A stretch of 64,000 bases of DNA from Akanthomyces muscarius (Eukaryota; Ascomycota; Sordariomycetes; Hypocreales; Cordycipitaceae): NCBI RefSeq assembly GCF_028009165.1, contig NW_026611615.1, forward strand, positions 682,001-746,000, in the 5' to 3' direction. This document shows positions 11,061 to 23,553 of this stretch, piece after piece. The notes below the pieces were generated by a model. That model was not told the DNA's origin, made no database searches, and saw nothing but the letters and a program-made list of their open reading frames with translations. Each line of letters begins with the position of its first letter. Position 1 is the first letter of the stretch. A program made the translations under genes and the position numbers.

Positions 11061-11789
11061 TAAGGTGTGTGTGGACGAAAAGTTAGAACTAGCTTTATAA
11101 AAGTTAGAACTAGCTTTATAAAAGATAATAAACTGCTTTAAAGGACATCTTATAAAGGCGGTAATAAAGATGGTAATAAAAGACAGTGATTATTTTACGT
11201 GATAATAGCTAAAAGTAGTGGATATAGTAGGTAGTGTGTATAAGAAAGCTATAATACGTGGAATAGGAAGACAGTTAATAGTAGTGAAAGATCCTCTAAT
11301 AAAAAGTCTTTTATACTATACCTATTATAAATTATACTACTATTAAATTATACTAATATAGGTACTTAATTTATACTACTTTATAATTTATATAAAGTAA
11401 TAAAAATATCTTAAAGTTAATATATTTCTTTACCTTATAGAGGTAATAAAGGAAGTTAATAGTATAGCCCTATATATAAATTAGGATTAAAAAAAAGAGC
11501 TCTTTTTTAATATCTTTAATAGTTTTAATATAGTTTTAAGTTAATTATAAAGCTCGCTTATTAAAAGGAGATAGTAATAAGAAGGTAGTATAACTAGTTA
11601 AGCTAGCTTTTAATCCTAAATTTATTATTATACCTACTATAAAGATAGTATAACTTTAAGTTAGTATTATTCTAAGAAAGGGATAAGTATTAAAGAGTTA
11701 TAAGAGAGTTTATTTTAAATTTTATTTTTAAACTTAAAGTATTATAATAAGTACTTAGTTTTAACTAATAAAAGTTATTAAAATGAAAA

Positions 11790-11905
11790 TAAAAAAATAG
11801 ATACTAATTATAAACTATTACTATCTAATAAAATAGAAATCTATTTTATATTTTATATTTTATTACTTAAAAAAGTACTAAATAATATTATAATTACTAT
11901 AATAT
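11790..11905 (+). mobile_element. Gypsy integrase C-terminal fragment
   Basis: It aligns without gaps of note to about 1300-1410 in block 1: TAATTATAAACTATTACTAT, the AATAGAAATCTATTTTATAT stretch and AGTACTAAATAATATTATA all have counterparts. Similarity stops at about 11905, before the position of the chromodomain, so the element is cut or interrupted here. Same orientation as the element at 1-2276. Confidence 0.7.
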
Positions 11906-14589
11906 AGTTAATAAGTAATTAGGATAGATAATTAAGTATTATATTTCTACTAACCTTTTAACCTTTAATTATAAATAATTTAACTATAATATTAAAAAAT
12001 ATCTAAAACTAATTAAAATCCTCTTCTATACTAGTTTTTATATTTATAATATAAGTATTATAATACTAAATAATATATTTAATATATATATATTATAATA
12101 CCCTTATATTATAAATATAAAAGTTTAATACCTTTTAGTAAATAATAGAATTTTAACCTTTTTCTTTTAATATAATATATATTTTAAAATACTATAATTA
12201 ATTAAATATAAAGTCTTATATTTATAGATAGAAATTACCTTTTTAAGTATTCTCTTTTAACCTATAATAATAACTTATTATTAAGGCTTTTACTATAATA
12301 TATAAAATATAAAATTAACTTATATAAAGTAACTTAATCTAAATTAACTTAATTCTTAAAGATTATAATTAATTACTTAAAAGTACTTTTTACTATACTA
12401 ATATTTAATATACTACCCTTATAAAAGTAATATCTTAATATTAAAGTATATAGAATATTTTTAAAAGTTAGTATATAACTTTACTTAGTATTTATATTTT
12501 TAGAATTATAGTATATATATTATATCTAGTCTAACTATATATACTATATTACTAATTATATATTCTAACTTTTACTTTATAATAACTATAAGTTTATACT
12601 TTATTTTTTATTTAACTATTTATATCTATTTACTTTATTAAATCTCTTATATTTTATATAAAATAAAATCTTTTAGTTTATAATTTTATTTTTTTAATTT
12701 ATTAATATTTACTAATTAGTTTATTTATAAATTTAAAGTTTTATATTTAAATATATAAAAATATAATCTTATATATAGTAATTATTATACTTTTTTTTAA
12801 AACTATTAAATATATTAAAACTTTTAGTTAAAAAGCTATTTAAATAATTAATAATTTATTTTTTTAAAATTAAAAACTATAAAACTACTTTATTTATTAT
12901 ATTTAATATCTAAAGACTTAAAATATAACTAATTTTAAATATAAGTTTAAAAGAGTTAATATTATAAATTTAAATTTTAAAGTAAAAATAATCTTTTTAA
13001 AATTAAAAGAGATAATTTTAGTATTTTAAAAACTATTTTAAATATCTTTTTTATAATAAACTTATTAAAAGTATTAAAAAATATAAAAAAGAAATCTTTT
13101 TTAATAATATATATAATATTAGTTTTTATAAAATCTTTAATTTATTATTTATAAGCTTTTTTAAATAAACTAAAATAGTTAATATTTAAAAGTTAAAATA
13201 TATAAGAAAAATATATAAATATATAAAAAGTAATAATATTCTTTTTTTAATAAAAAAGTTTAAATATAATTAAATAATAACTTTTATAACTATTTAAGAT
13301 TAAAAAGTAATAATTACCCTTTTTTTAATCTTTTATATATTTATTAAAATACTTAATTTAATTTATACTAATTTTATTTATTATTTAACTATTTACGTTT
13401 ATATTAATATAGTAATTTAAAAGTAAGTATTTATTTTTATACTAAAATATAAAGTATTTTTAGCTTTTTATTATAATATATAATAATATTATTAAGTTTT
13501 AAAAATTTACTATTTAAATTATAATAACTTATTTTTTATTATTAAACTATATTATTTTTACTTTTTTAATCTAATTAGAGTTTATAATAACTCTTTTTAT
13601 TATAATAAAGCTTATTAAAAACCTAGTTTTATTAAAATTATAAATATTAGACTTTATAATATTATATTTTATAATTATATTTTTTAAAAGTATAAACTAA
13701 TTATAAATAATAGTTAGATTTTTATATTTAGTCTTTTAGTAATTATATCTTTATTAAAAATATATAATAAACTCTAATTATAATTATATAAGTTTTTTTA
13801 TTTAATATACTTTAATATATTTATTATTATATTTAGCTAATAGTTAGTTTATTATATCTTTTATATTTATATATTAAAAATAAAAGCTTTATAAATCTAA
13901 TTAGAGAATATATTTTATTATAACTCTTTTTTTTTTAAATTAGTAAGCTTTTTTAAATTAGTAATATAATTATATTATAAGTTTTAGGTATTATATTAAT
14001 ATTAAATAGTTATTATAAAGATATTATAGATTTTTATTATTTTATAGATATTTAATTTAGGTGACTTTTTAATAATAAGTAAGGTAAGAATTATATTACT
14101 TTTTATAAAAGTGTTTTTTATAAGTTATTATTAAGTAATTATAATATAAAGATAGAATTTAGTGTTTTATAATAAAGGTATACTACTTACTTATCTATAC
14201 CACTTATTTATTAACTATATTATAATTAGACTATTTTAGTATTATATTTATATAAGAGGAAGTTTAAACTAAAACCTATAATATTAAAGTCCCTATTATT
14301 AAGAGTATATTATATTATAAGAAGTTATTATAACTAGTTATACTATAACTAAAGGATAAGTACTTTTAGGACTACCTATATATCTTAGTTAGTATATTTT
14401 ATATTACTATTTATTTAAAAATAGTAGGTAGTAAATAAGAGTTATAATATATCTAATAGATAGTATAATATTTTTTAAAACTAACTAATTTAATCTAGTT
14501 TATAGTTATTAATAAGTTATACTTACTAAATAAATAGTTAAAATAAAATTAATAGTTTTAAAAATAAAACTAATAAAGAAAAGGTATTA

Positions 14590-14990
14590 TATTATAAATA
14601 ATAAGAAGTAATATAAAGTAATTAAAAAAGTAACTTAAAAGAATAGTCTTATAATACTTATAAGCTCTCTAATTAAGCTTTATAGTTATATAATCTTATT
14701 AAATTACTAAAATAAATAAACTAGTAAGTTATAAAAAGATTATAAGAATAAGTAAGTTAGTAATCTAAAAGAAGTAATAAAAAGGTAAACTATTATATAA
14801 AAGAAGAATTATTACTAGTTTAAATAGTTTAGATCTCTATTAATCAATTTAAATAATAGTTTTACTATTAAGAGTTCTACTTTTAATAAACGCCTATAAT
14901 ACTACTTTATATATTACCTTATAACTTTAAGCCTAACTTACTCTCTAAAAAATAGACCTACTATAACTTAGTAAATAAGCTATTATTACA
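14590..14990 (+). repeat. LTR copy C (401 bp)
   Basis: Third LTR copy, more heavily mutated than A. The 70 bp before it (from about 14518) also match the DNA before copy A and include a purine-rich tract, so it is the 3' end of an internal region of the same family. The element boundary at 14990 nearly coincides with the return to normal composition. Confidence 0.77.
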
Positions 14991-15000
14991 CTTATACCCT

Positions 15001-15768
15001 ACACCTAGCTAGCTACTACCATTTTATACTACGTCGTTTATACTTTTACACGTACCTAGTATAGTAGACACGCAACAATTAAACTGATTAAAAAGGATTT
15101 GAGTAGCAGGTGGTTAGGCCGTTGCCAATAATTAAGATATTATCTCTCCATGCCTTTGATAAAACGATGCGGAATTCGTCCTGAAAGCATGCGTTCCTTT
15201 GCCAACCGTGGTAATTGTTTTCGCCCGTTTCCCCGCTCGTCCTTAACGGTCAGGGTAGACCGGGGTAGTGCATTAATTGATCGGCGGGAACATTACTTGT
15301 ACAAGGAAAGAGAAGGACAAAGTGGTCGGAGTTAAGGCGGCTCTCGTAACCGGATGATAAGCGACATGAGGCTGGCCAGCCAATGCTACCAGTACATGGG
15401 ATGCCCGACGCACGCTTGGTGACAACGGACATTTTTATTTCGAATTAAAAAAGTTTCTCCCACAATGGCGGATCAGGGTAGTTTGGACCTTTTAAAACAT
15501 GCGGGCGTATCCAGCAGTTTCCACGGCAATTTTCTACGATTCGCAATGGCATGTCCAAAGTGTGACATCTTCGAGACAAGGAGGGAGGCCAGCACGGATA
15601 TTGTGCAAGAGTCTTGGTTAAATACAACGACTGGGAAGCTCCAGATTTTTTGTTACTTCGTTCAAAGCTCCAAATTCCTCTATTCGTTTGACCTTGAACA
15701 AGTACGCCGCGTCATTGAACTTTTCCGCCGTGCATACCTCCTCCATTTCCACCATATCCCTTTTGGAA
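15001..15768. other. Intergenic, block 2 edge to lipase
   Basis: Normal composition returns by about 15060. Short reading frames occur but none resembles a protein family or has a convincing gene structure. The region probably holds the lipase promoter. Confidence 0.5.
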
Positions 15769-17146
15769 ATGCGAAACCTTTTCAGGCTCTTCTACTTCGC
15801 GATATTGGGTCTTTCGGTTGCACGACAAGGCTCCAATTTCAACCTCACGGCCGAGTTTGCCACCGCAAACGGTTGTGACGATAAATGTCTGGAAACCCTT
15901 AACAAAGCCAATGCCGCGGATCTTGATACATTTGGGCGTGACTTTGACTTCGAATGGTTCCTAACTGCAAGCAACTTCTCGGGCTCTAGTCCCGGCGACC
16001 TTTTGAAGCTACAACCATTGGACCCGAAGACTCCCGGCTTGCTGGTCAAGCCCGGGACGACCGTGTACCGCATACAGTACACATCTCAGGATCTTGACAA
16101 CTCCTCTGTACCCGCCACCGGTTTTATTGTCCTACCATTTGCGCCAGTGCAGTTGAAGAAATCCACAAAGAATGACTCCTCTGCTGCAGGCTTGTTCCCA
16201 CTTGTCGCCTATGCTCATGGCACGAGTGGTGTATACACTGGATGCGCACCATCGAATGGCCCGGCTCTATATGACTATGACAGTGCAGCTCCTTGTTCAA
16301 AGAGGATACGCTGTCGTTGCTACGGATTATGCTGGCCCGGGAAACAACGAAACTGAGCACAAATACTGCAGTTTTCCAGTCCAGGTAAAAGATATTGTGC
16401 ATTCCGTGACAGCGGCGAGAAAGGCTATGGGCCAGATATTCACAAATGAATGGATGGCTGTGGGCCATTCGGAGGGCGGCGGTGCCGTGTGGAAACTAGC
16501 AGAGAGTGGGTTTGTCAAGGCAGACAAGGCATATCTCGGAACTGTTTCTCTCGCCGCAGCGGTCAAGATTGCAGATATGCTTGGAAACCACATCAATTTC
16601 ATCCTTCAATCCGGCTATCTGACCCTTGTGGCCAAAGTGCTTCAGCGATTCTCGCCCTCCTACAACTTCACTATGCTCGGCGACATCCAGCGGCAAAGAA
16701 TGGCCATTGCGGATAGTGCGCAGCCCTGCCTCGCAGCTCAAGGAACCATCAGTGTTGGCCTATCTCGAGATCAAATTATCATTGAGAAAGGCCTTGCCAC
16801 TGATTTAAATTTGCTCAAGAGATGGCAGGCCGAGATGGCTCCAGCGTCTGGCGGCCGCACGTCAGCTCCGATGCTGGTCGTGCAGGGTCTCAATGACACC
16901 GCTGTGGTTCCGCAAGTCACACACGAGTCGTGGCAGCAAGCCTGCAGTGATTCGAACGAGGTTCATTTGAGCGAGTATGCCGCTCTAGATCACTCTCCTG
17001 TGGTGATCGGCGCAGCGGCGGAATGGTTGGCTTGGATCGATGCTCGATTCAACGGCGAGAAGACCCCAGGCAAATGCACGCAGGTACAAAGACTGCCATT
17101 TGATGGCTCTAACCTGATAGCACCACCTGGGAAGCCTCCCGAGTAG
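15769..17146 (+). pseudogene. Secretory lipase (LIP family) with frame break
   Basis: The first part starts at 15769 with a signal peptide (MRNLFRLFYFAILGL). It continues through an AYAHGT segment and a GCAPSNGP motif typical of fungal secretory lipases. At about 16281-16292 the family reading moves to another frame, which runs to 17146. That part carries the nucleophile elbow VGHSEGG, the acid region LVVQGLNDTAV and the His region LDHSP. Read as a frame break it looks like a one- or two-base indel in a conserved stretch, giving about 458 aa. Alternatively a 58-nt intron (16231-16288, GTATAC..TGCAG, phase 0) restores one frame and gives 439 aa, but it removes the conserved GCAPSNGP segment. 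A recent pseudogene or a base error seems likelier to me. The enzyme would hydrolyse triacylglycerols outside the cell. Confidence 0.8.
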
Positions 17147-17883
17147 AATGTGGCGAGAAGCGCCGATAATAAAGCGCGTGGGCAGGCAGATGGCTTGAGT
17201 TAAGCCTGCACACCCACCAACTCCGCAACGCCACGCCCCCCGGACCAGAAGATGAGGTTTTTCCCTAGTGGCTATGCTGGGCACTTTTTCCTTGACTCGC
17301 CAAGCATGAAGGTGCCGAATCAAATAATTAGCATATTGTGATTAGTCAATTCATGAATCAAAACAAATGGTCAACATGCTATAAACCTCGTCAATTGAAG
17401 CAGCCGTGGAATTTCGTCGCTTCACGGCTACTAGTCTCATTTTTTCTGTCTTGATGGCGTACGAACGACAAATGGAAAAAGCAACCTTAGGAGAGAATTG
17501 GATTATCCTTCACGAGAGCGATTTAAACAAGGCGTGCCTTTAGCAGCGAGGGCGCGCATGTAAACGGCAGCGGGCATTCTCGACTCAAAAGCCACGGCAT
17601 AGACATATACGACAACTTCGGCCAAGGGTAGACTACCCGCTATATGTGCTGTCCGAGCCCAAAGGCTCAGCTGGCAGTCCCAATGATTAGTCCCAAACCA
17701 ACCCAGGTTATGTTTCGGGGGTCGCGAGACTTCCTGATGCAAGGCTACGCGACTTCCTTGGCCCGGATGCATGTACTCCTTACTTCCAGTCGCACTGTAT
17801 TTACGTGCATAGTAGATAGCCCTCACGAAACTTTGGACGCAAGAATGCACTTGAAGAGGCGAAATTGAGTGATGCTCACTGAG
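17147..17883. other. Convergent intergenic region
   Basis: It holds the 3' ends of the lipase gene and the LITAF-like gene. No other gene or structured RNA was seen. Confidence 0.5.
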
Positions 17884-19292
17884 CTAATATGTTGCACTGC
17901 GCTTCTCCCGGTCTTCTCTCTCCAGTACCTTGGTGGCTCTTCTCACCTGCGCAAGGAGCGCACAGTAGCTGCCCAATATTTCTCCCAGCACTCCAGTGTC
18001 TAAATCAGCATAAAGCTTCAGCCTACACTCACGCAGCATGCCACCAGAGCCATCAGAGGAGGAGACTACACCAGGAATTCGCCTACTAAGCCAGCCGTCC
18101 ACGGACGCCAATATCCGCTCGTAGTCGTCGACGAGGCACAGCCTATCATCCAATTTCGTCATTTCTGCGTCCCGGAACCGCCGCGAGACCCACAGAAGAT
18201 TGCCCTCGGACGACTTCCAGCGCCATATGGGCATGGCGCCCCAGAACTGCGTGCGGAAGCGCTTCGAGACGGGAGATCTGTTGACGACAGGCGGCGGGGA
18301 TGAGGACGATGAGGACGACGAGTAGGACGGAGGGGCGTTTGAGGGGAGGTAGAAGTGGACGGAGTAGTCGTCACCAGGGAATAATTGGATGCGACAGGCT
18401 TCGGTGAATTCGAAGGGCTGCGAATCGTCGTTGTTGGCCGCGGTGTGTGGTGGCGGTGGCTGCTTCCTGTCTGATGCTGTTGGCAAACGGGCTGCTGCTG
18501 CAGCTCGCATGCTGACTATGATGTGTGGGTTGGAATTGTTGTACGAGCCGAGGTCGTCAACGCTATTGAGGTAAATTTGACAAAAGACCTCTCCTTCTCC
18601 TTCCTCTAACTCTCGCGCAGTCGGCGGATTATCAGCACCAGTCATCTCCATGCACCTGACTGTACCGCAGAGCCAATCATCAGATACGAGCTTTATTCGC
18701 GCCCTGGCTTTCAAAGTTGCGAAGCGCTGACTGCACGTCTTCATTTCCTTTTCCGTAATCTCCGGTCGTGGCCCCAGGGGAGACCGCGCCACGCGCATGC
18801 CGCCTGGCAGTCGCGCCAAGTCGGGTCGCCAGTCGTCCTCGGCCGGCGCAAAGTTGGACTCGGAGACGTCGGCGGCAATCGTGAAACCAAAGTCGCTCAT
18901 GCCGCCGGTAGTGATGGCGAGGCGCAGGCCGCAACGCCGACAGGAATGGATTGCGAACTGCGGCTTAAAGAGTAATGGGAGGACAAGGAGCATAATTCCG
19001 AGCGTGAGGGGCGCAAAGATGATGGCCACGGCCGTGCCGGCTGCGTATCTAGTTTCGTTCAGTTAGCCGGCGATCGTGGATGTGAAGCTGGGTGAATGAA
19101 ATAAAAGACCAACCGCCATCCTGCAAGGCGCTCTTTGGCGATTATTGTAGTACTACCGTGTCGGCACGCGGGACAGGTGGCGAACTGGCCGCGCTTGTAT
19201 GTGAGGTTGAGCAGCTCCTGGCGCTGTTGCAGTAGGTCGTCGCGACCTGCTGCTTGTGTTGGTGAGCCTTGGGTGCCGCGCTGGGTGCCCAT
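17884..19292 (-). CDS. LITAF-like zinc-binding membrane protein, hypothetical
   Basis: Exons 19292-19114 and 19048-17884 are joined across a 65-nt intron (GTTGGT..ACTAG, branch GCTAAC), giving 447 aa. The N-terminus has CPAC (Cys40, Cys43), then a hydrophobic stretch at about 66-88, then HSCRRCG (Cys96, Cys99). This Cys pair, membrane insert, Cys pair order is that of LITAF/SIMPLE domains, which sit on endosomal or vacuolar membranes. The remaining 340 residues are not recognised. They include Pro-, Ser- and Asn-rich low-complexity stretches (PPPPHT, a run of eight Ser) and a C-terminal helical part. The intron falls within the zinc domain, and splicing is needed to join the two Cys pairs. 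The role is unknown; the long cytosolic tail is unusual for the family. Confidence 0.75.
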
Positions 19293-20247
19293 CCTAGGAG
19301 TAACTAGGTGAGGATGTCTGTAGCGCTATCCGTACTTAGGTCAGGGTCGATGTCATTATGTTCCTTTTCGTCGTTCGAGAAGGACAAAGGTGAGTAAATA
19401 AAAGCAAAGAGCCAAGCGAAACGTAACACAGCCACTTTTCGGAGAAATGCATAGCTATCGGCGAATAAACGGGGGGGGGGGTGCCTTTGTCTTGGTGAGG
19501 TGCACATGATACAGGATAACTAGTTACACAGTAACTAGCAGTAGGACCAGCAAACCCGCTTTGCTTCGCGAACAGTCCGGAACGCGCCTGCCAAGACCCC
19601 GCTTGCAGCGCTCGGTAAACACGCCACCGTGAAGGCAAGGCAGAAAATGCCTTGTCGGGCGTGCATAATATTGCTGGTCAGGAGGATCGCAGGCAGCCCT
19701 CGATGATTTTTCTTTGAGTGGCCAGCCATGCGCACGTGTAGCATTGGGAAAACAAAGTGACGTAGTTGGGCCGTCGCTCGCGCATCCGCCTTTGAGTTCA
19801 TGCGTGCCGCTTTTTGCGCAGCTCTCTCTTCGCCCTCACACGGAATTGTCATACTATTGCGATCAGCTTATAAGGACGCGATAGCGCTCCCCTTGGGCGC
19901 TGCCTGGTTAGAGTGGAATCACTTGAGACTAATTGTACACGAGAAGATGCGTATGCTGCTGCGGTGTAGCCCCCACGCTTTGCTGAAATAATAACAAGTC
20001 TCTGTCAAGGAGTGGCCAAATACTGTGTGAAAGATTCTATGAGAGCGTTGGGGCTAAAATGAATGCCTTTCGAAGTATCTTACTCGGAGCCGTTCGCCGC
20101 GTCCTTTTGTTATCTGCTTCTCAGGTCTATTCTCATTGCCCCCGGTCCAGTCCCTGTTAACAACCCTTCTTTCTAGCAGAAAGTAAAGCGTTCGACTAAT
20201 CAACTGTTGCGGACTTGGTAGTTAGATTCTTTTTTTGCTCTCAGGCC
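19293..20247. other. Intergenic
   Basis: It holds the promoter of the LITAF-like gene (reading left) and the 3' flank of the next minus-strand gene. A run of 11 G lies at 19471-19481. Short frames on both strands do not resemble proteins. Confidence 0.5.
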
Positions 20248-21488
20248 TCACGCAGAGCAGGACTGCGGCAAAGAACTTCGCACAATGGATACTTCTTGAA
20301 ACTTGCGCTTTAAGTCGCACAACGGCACCACCCAACCCCGAAATAGCACGTCAAAAACGGCCGTCAAGATACCATCAACGATCTTCTCCATCTGTCTCCC
20401 GTCAACGGCTCCGAATGCGGCTTCTATCTTGGGCCTCAGCTCGCTTGGGAGAGGGAAAATTGTAAGGAGCAAGGGTATGTCTAGAAAAGAAACATGGGTA
20501 GTGTTGGAGATGGTTAGCTCGACTCGGGTATCATTGAGATGGTCCCAGAATGGGTTCCAATTTTCGAGGGCTGGTGATCCCTTGTTTGCCGCCGAGCTGA
20601 CCAAGGCGAATGGTCTGGCCAGTCCATCGGCGACTACTGGGCCATGTATTTCACCATCAAAATTCAAGCCACCCTTTATGCGGCTGTCGGTAAGCATGGC
20701 GGCGGCGGCGGCGGCGCCTCCAAGGGAATGGCCAAAGACGGCGATGCTAGAGACGTCGACTTGGTGAGGAAACCCTTTTATTAAGTGACTGAGCATAGTC
20801 CTGTTGTGCAGCTGATTTATGACGAAGGAAATATCTCCGCTTCGAACCTGTTTTATTTTGCTGTAAGCGCTTGTCCCCGATACTCGCAAACGATTCTTAC
20901 CTGTAGGTTTTGGAGTATGGCACTCTCGGATGTCGTGTTGTCGGGACCGCGAATGACGGTGCCGTCGGGAAATTCAACAATATCCGCGTCGTGTGGGTGA
21001 TCGATTGTGATGACGACGTAGCCGCGACTTGCTAGGCTGCGCGCAAGTGCCGTGTACAAAAGCCTCGAAGCTGAATGGCCCGGCGAAAAGATGGCGACAG
21101 GAAATGCCACACCTTTCTTGGAATCCTTGCAAGCTGCAGCCGGTGGTAGCTTACAGTAGTCAACCTCAAACGCACTGACGAAGGCGGCAGGCAGTCCCAT
21201 GCCTACCGCCAACTGAGTGTACACACGCGTTGTTTCTGGAGGCAAGTAAGGAACCACTTCTGGAGAACAGGGGAACCGGCTCGCGTTCAAGGGCAAGAAG
21301 GTGGAAATAAGAATGCGGCGGAAGGCTGATCTCCCCGTGGGAGCATATGGATCTAGCCTACTGACATCGGTGAGATCTTGTACTTTGGATGCAACAGAGT
21401 ATGGGCCTTGCGTTTTAGGGACCAGAAGAGACTGGACGGCCCCAATAAGAGTGGGAATAACGATGAAGAATTTCATGCTGTCGCGCAA
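20248..21488 (-). CDS. PAF-acetylhydrolase-like secreted lipase
   Basis: Exons 21488-20901 and 20847-20248 flank a 53-nt intron (GTAAGA..AACAG), giving 395 aa. There is a signal peptide (MKFFIVIPTLIGAVQS, after an optional four-residue extension). The alpha/beta-hydrolase core shows an oxyanion-side FSPGHSASR segment, the nucleophile elbow FGHSLGG, a likely acid in LNFDG and a likely catalytic His in NTTHVSF. This layout matches the platelet-activating-factor acetylhydrolase/lipase family, which cleaves short acyl chains from phospholipids. Several N-glycosylation sites fit secretion. It is the second predicted secreted lipolytic gene in 5 kb, near the RIP blocks. The substrate is inferred only from the family. 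Confidence 0.85.
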
Positions 21489-22525
21489 TATGAATGGAGG
21501 TACATTTTATGAATCAGCTGTCAGGGGAAGAAGGCAGCATTTATTGTTGACAATTGGATGCTGGTTCCGGCAGCGCCGGCATTCGAAGGATCTACGCCGG
21601 TGACCATGACGCCCGGCGACACGTCCGACGGGGGAGTGATGTGCGGCATTTTCCACAAGGCGCGTCTGTAGTCGTGGGAAAAGGGAAAATCGGAGTTCGT
21701 TTTGTCTCAGCAAGGAAACGTCCGAAGCGTGCTACAAATGAGGCTGGCTAGCTCCACGCATCAGTGGGTTGCTCCAGGGATTGGTTCTCGTGGTTGTCTC
21801 GGGGTGTTAGGTTGTGAGTGATGTACAAAAGTATACTCCTGGCAGCCTGACAACCCGGTTCAGTAAAAAGTCAATCACCAAAACTGAACCATCTAGCCTT
21901 GCCAAAAAGTTGGTTCATAAGTAATGCCGTCTCCGAATGGCCTTGAGGCTGAGGCGGGTGACGTTCCAAGGCTTAGATTTCGGGGGTGTCCGCCCTGTCC
22001 AGCGTCCCAGAGTGTCTGACGGCGCAGGATACAGATAAACCGTGCGTCTGATGGATACCTGGGTAGGTAGGCACAGCACCATGTACCTGGGTTGTGACGG
22101 CAGCGTGCGTTCAGTTCTGCCGGTTCTTCCTCGCTGTTTTCGCGTAAACTGTGAAGCATCAACGAATACTAGTAATTAGTCGTGCAGAAGAGATGGCACG
22201 TTGGCATACAGACAAGCGATTGGCGAAGTGCTTGCTCAATATCCCTTTCCCTCCCTAATTCAGGTCCGTCTATCCGTAGTGTCACACCGATCGGCTCCTC
22301 AAAATTAACTTGTGTGGCGCATCCAAAAATCGACAGCACCAGATTCGATGCGCGTCAGCCAGTCGTAGGACCCCGCCATCGGGCACGTCACTGGCGCATC
22401 AAGATTGTGGTACTTAAAAATCCGATGAGAGAAATGCCACCCGCGCTGCGAATTCCCACGCCTTTCTCTTCTATTTTCCCCATACATACTTTCTGCTACC
22501 TGCGAGTAGCATTACCGCCGTCGCC
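21489..22525. promoter_or_regulatory. Divergent intergenic region
   Basis: Shared upstream region of the PAF-AH-like gene (reading left) and the GT8 gene (reading right). No clear TATA or protein-like frame. Nothing else was recognised. Confidence 0.45.
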
Positions 22526-23553
22526 ATGACGCAGACCGGGCGTAAAAGAGCTGCCCCCTCCGACAAAGGTCAGTTCCTCCATTCCGTCCCCTTGAATCCC
22601 GGCCCTCCGCTGACCGTCGCAAAAATACAGTCTGGGCGACGCTCATCACCAACCTCGACTACCTCGCCGGCGTCCTCACCCTGCACCATTCCCTCCTCCA
22701 AGTCCGATCCGCCTATCCTCTCCTCGCGCTATACACTGACACCTTTCCCGCCACTGGGCTCGCCGCCCTCGCCGCTCGGGGGGTTCCCGCGCAGCGTGTC
22801 GACCACCTCACCCCGTCGGCCGGCTCGCGCGACTTCTCCGCCGATCCTCGCTTCGCTGACACATTTACCAAGCTCGCCACGTTTTCCCTCGCCGAGTACG
22901 ACCGCATCGTGCAGCTCGATTCAGACATGCTCGTGGTGCGCAACATGGACGAGCTCATGGATATCCCGCTCGACGACCCAGCGCTTAGCGAGAACGGAAC
23001 GAAAGAAACGTCGGCAAGAGTCTTTGCCGCCAGTCATGTCTGCGCATGCAATCCATTGAAGAGGTCGCATTACCCTAAGACGTGGGTCAAGGAGAATTGC
23101 GCATTTACGAGCCAAGCGGCCGATCCGGAGAACGCGCAGCGCGAAGGCGCGGATCCGCGCGGGCGAGCCGTGGCCATGATGAACGGCGGACTGGCGGTGC
23201 TGCGCCCGTCCAAGGCGCTGTATCAGCAGATTGTCGACAAGATTGAAAAGGATGGCCACGACATGTACTTTCCTGACCAGGAGGTCGTGTCGGAGCTGTG
23301 GCGGGACCGCTGGGTGGCCTTGCCGTATGTGTACAATGCGCTCAAGACGATGCGCAGGAAAGGCGTGCACGACGATATCTGGCGAGATGACGAGGTAAAA
23401 AACGTGCATTATATCCTGAGCCCGAAGCCATGGAATGAGGTGGACGAGCAGGGCAATTACACGGGCGAGGATGAGACGCATCAGTGGTGGGTGGCGGCGA
23501 ATCAGAAGCGAAAGAAGGATGAGAAGATGAGAGGAATAGCGGATGGTTATTGA
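22526..23553 (+). CDS. Family 8 glycosyltransferase (glycogenin/galactinol-synthase-like)
   Basis: Exons 22526-22568 and 22631-23553 flank a 62-nt intron (GTCAGT..TACAG) that splits a Val codon, giving 321 aa. After splicing the N-terminus reads ..DKVWATLITNLDYLAGVLTL, the usual start of the GT8 Rossmann-like fold. The metal-binding DxD is seen in VQLDSDMLVVRN, and MNGGLAVLRPS matches the conserved loop after it. No signal peptide or membrane span is seen, so the enzyme is probably cytosolic and uses a UDP-sugar. Acceptor and product cannot be read from sequence. The very short first exon is typical of this gene family in fungi. Confidence 0.87.

Larger units (their letters stand above)
11061..15000. 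repeat. AT-rich RIP-mutated transposon block 2
   Basis: This is the second block depleted in CpA and TpG; the part between 12000 and 14000 is close to pure A/T with almost no G or C. It contains a fragment matching the gypsy integrase tail at 11790-11905 and an LTR at 14590-14990. The middle shows no readable protein and may be a further, more heavily mutated element. The 21-bp unit beginning AAAGTTAGAACTAGC is duplicated in tandem at about 11078-11120. Confidence 0.9.
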
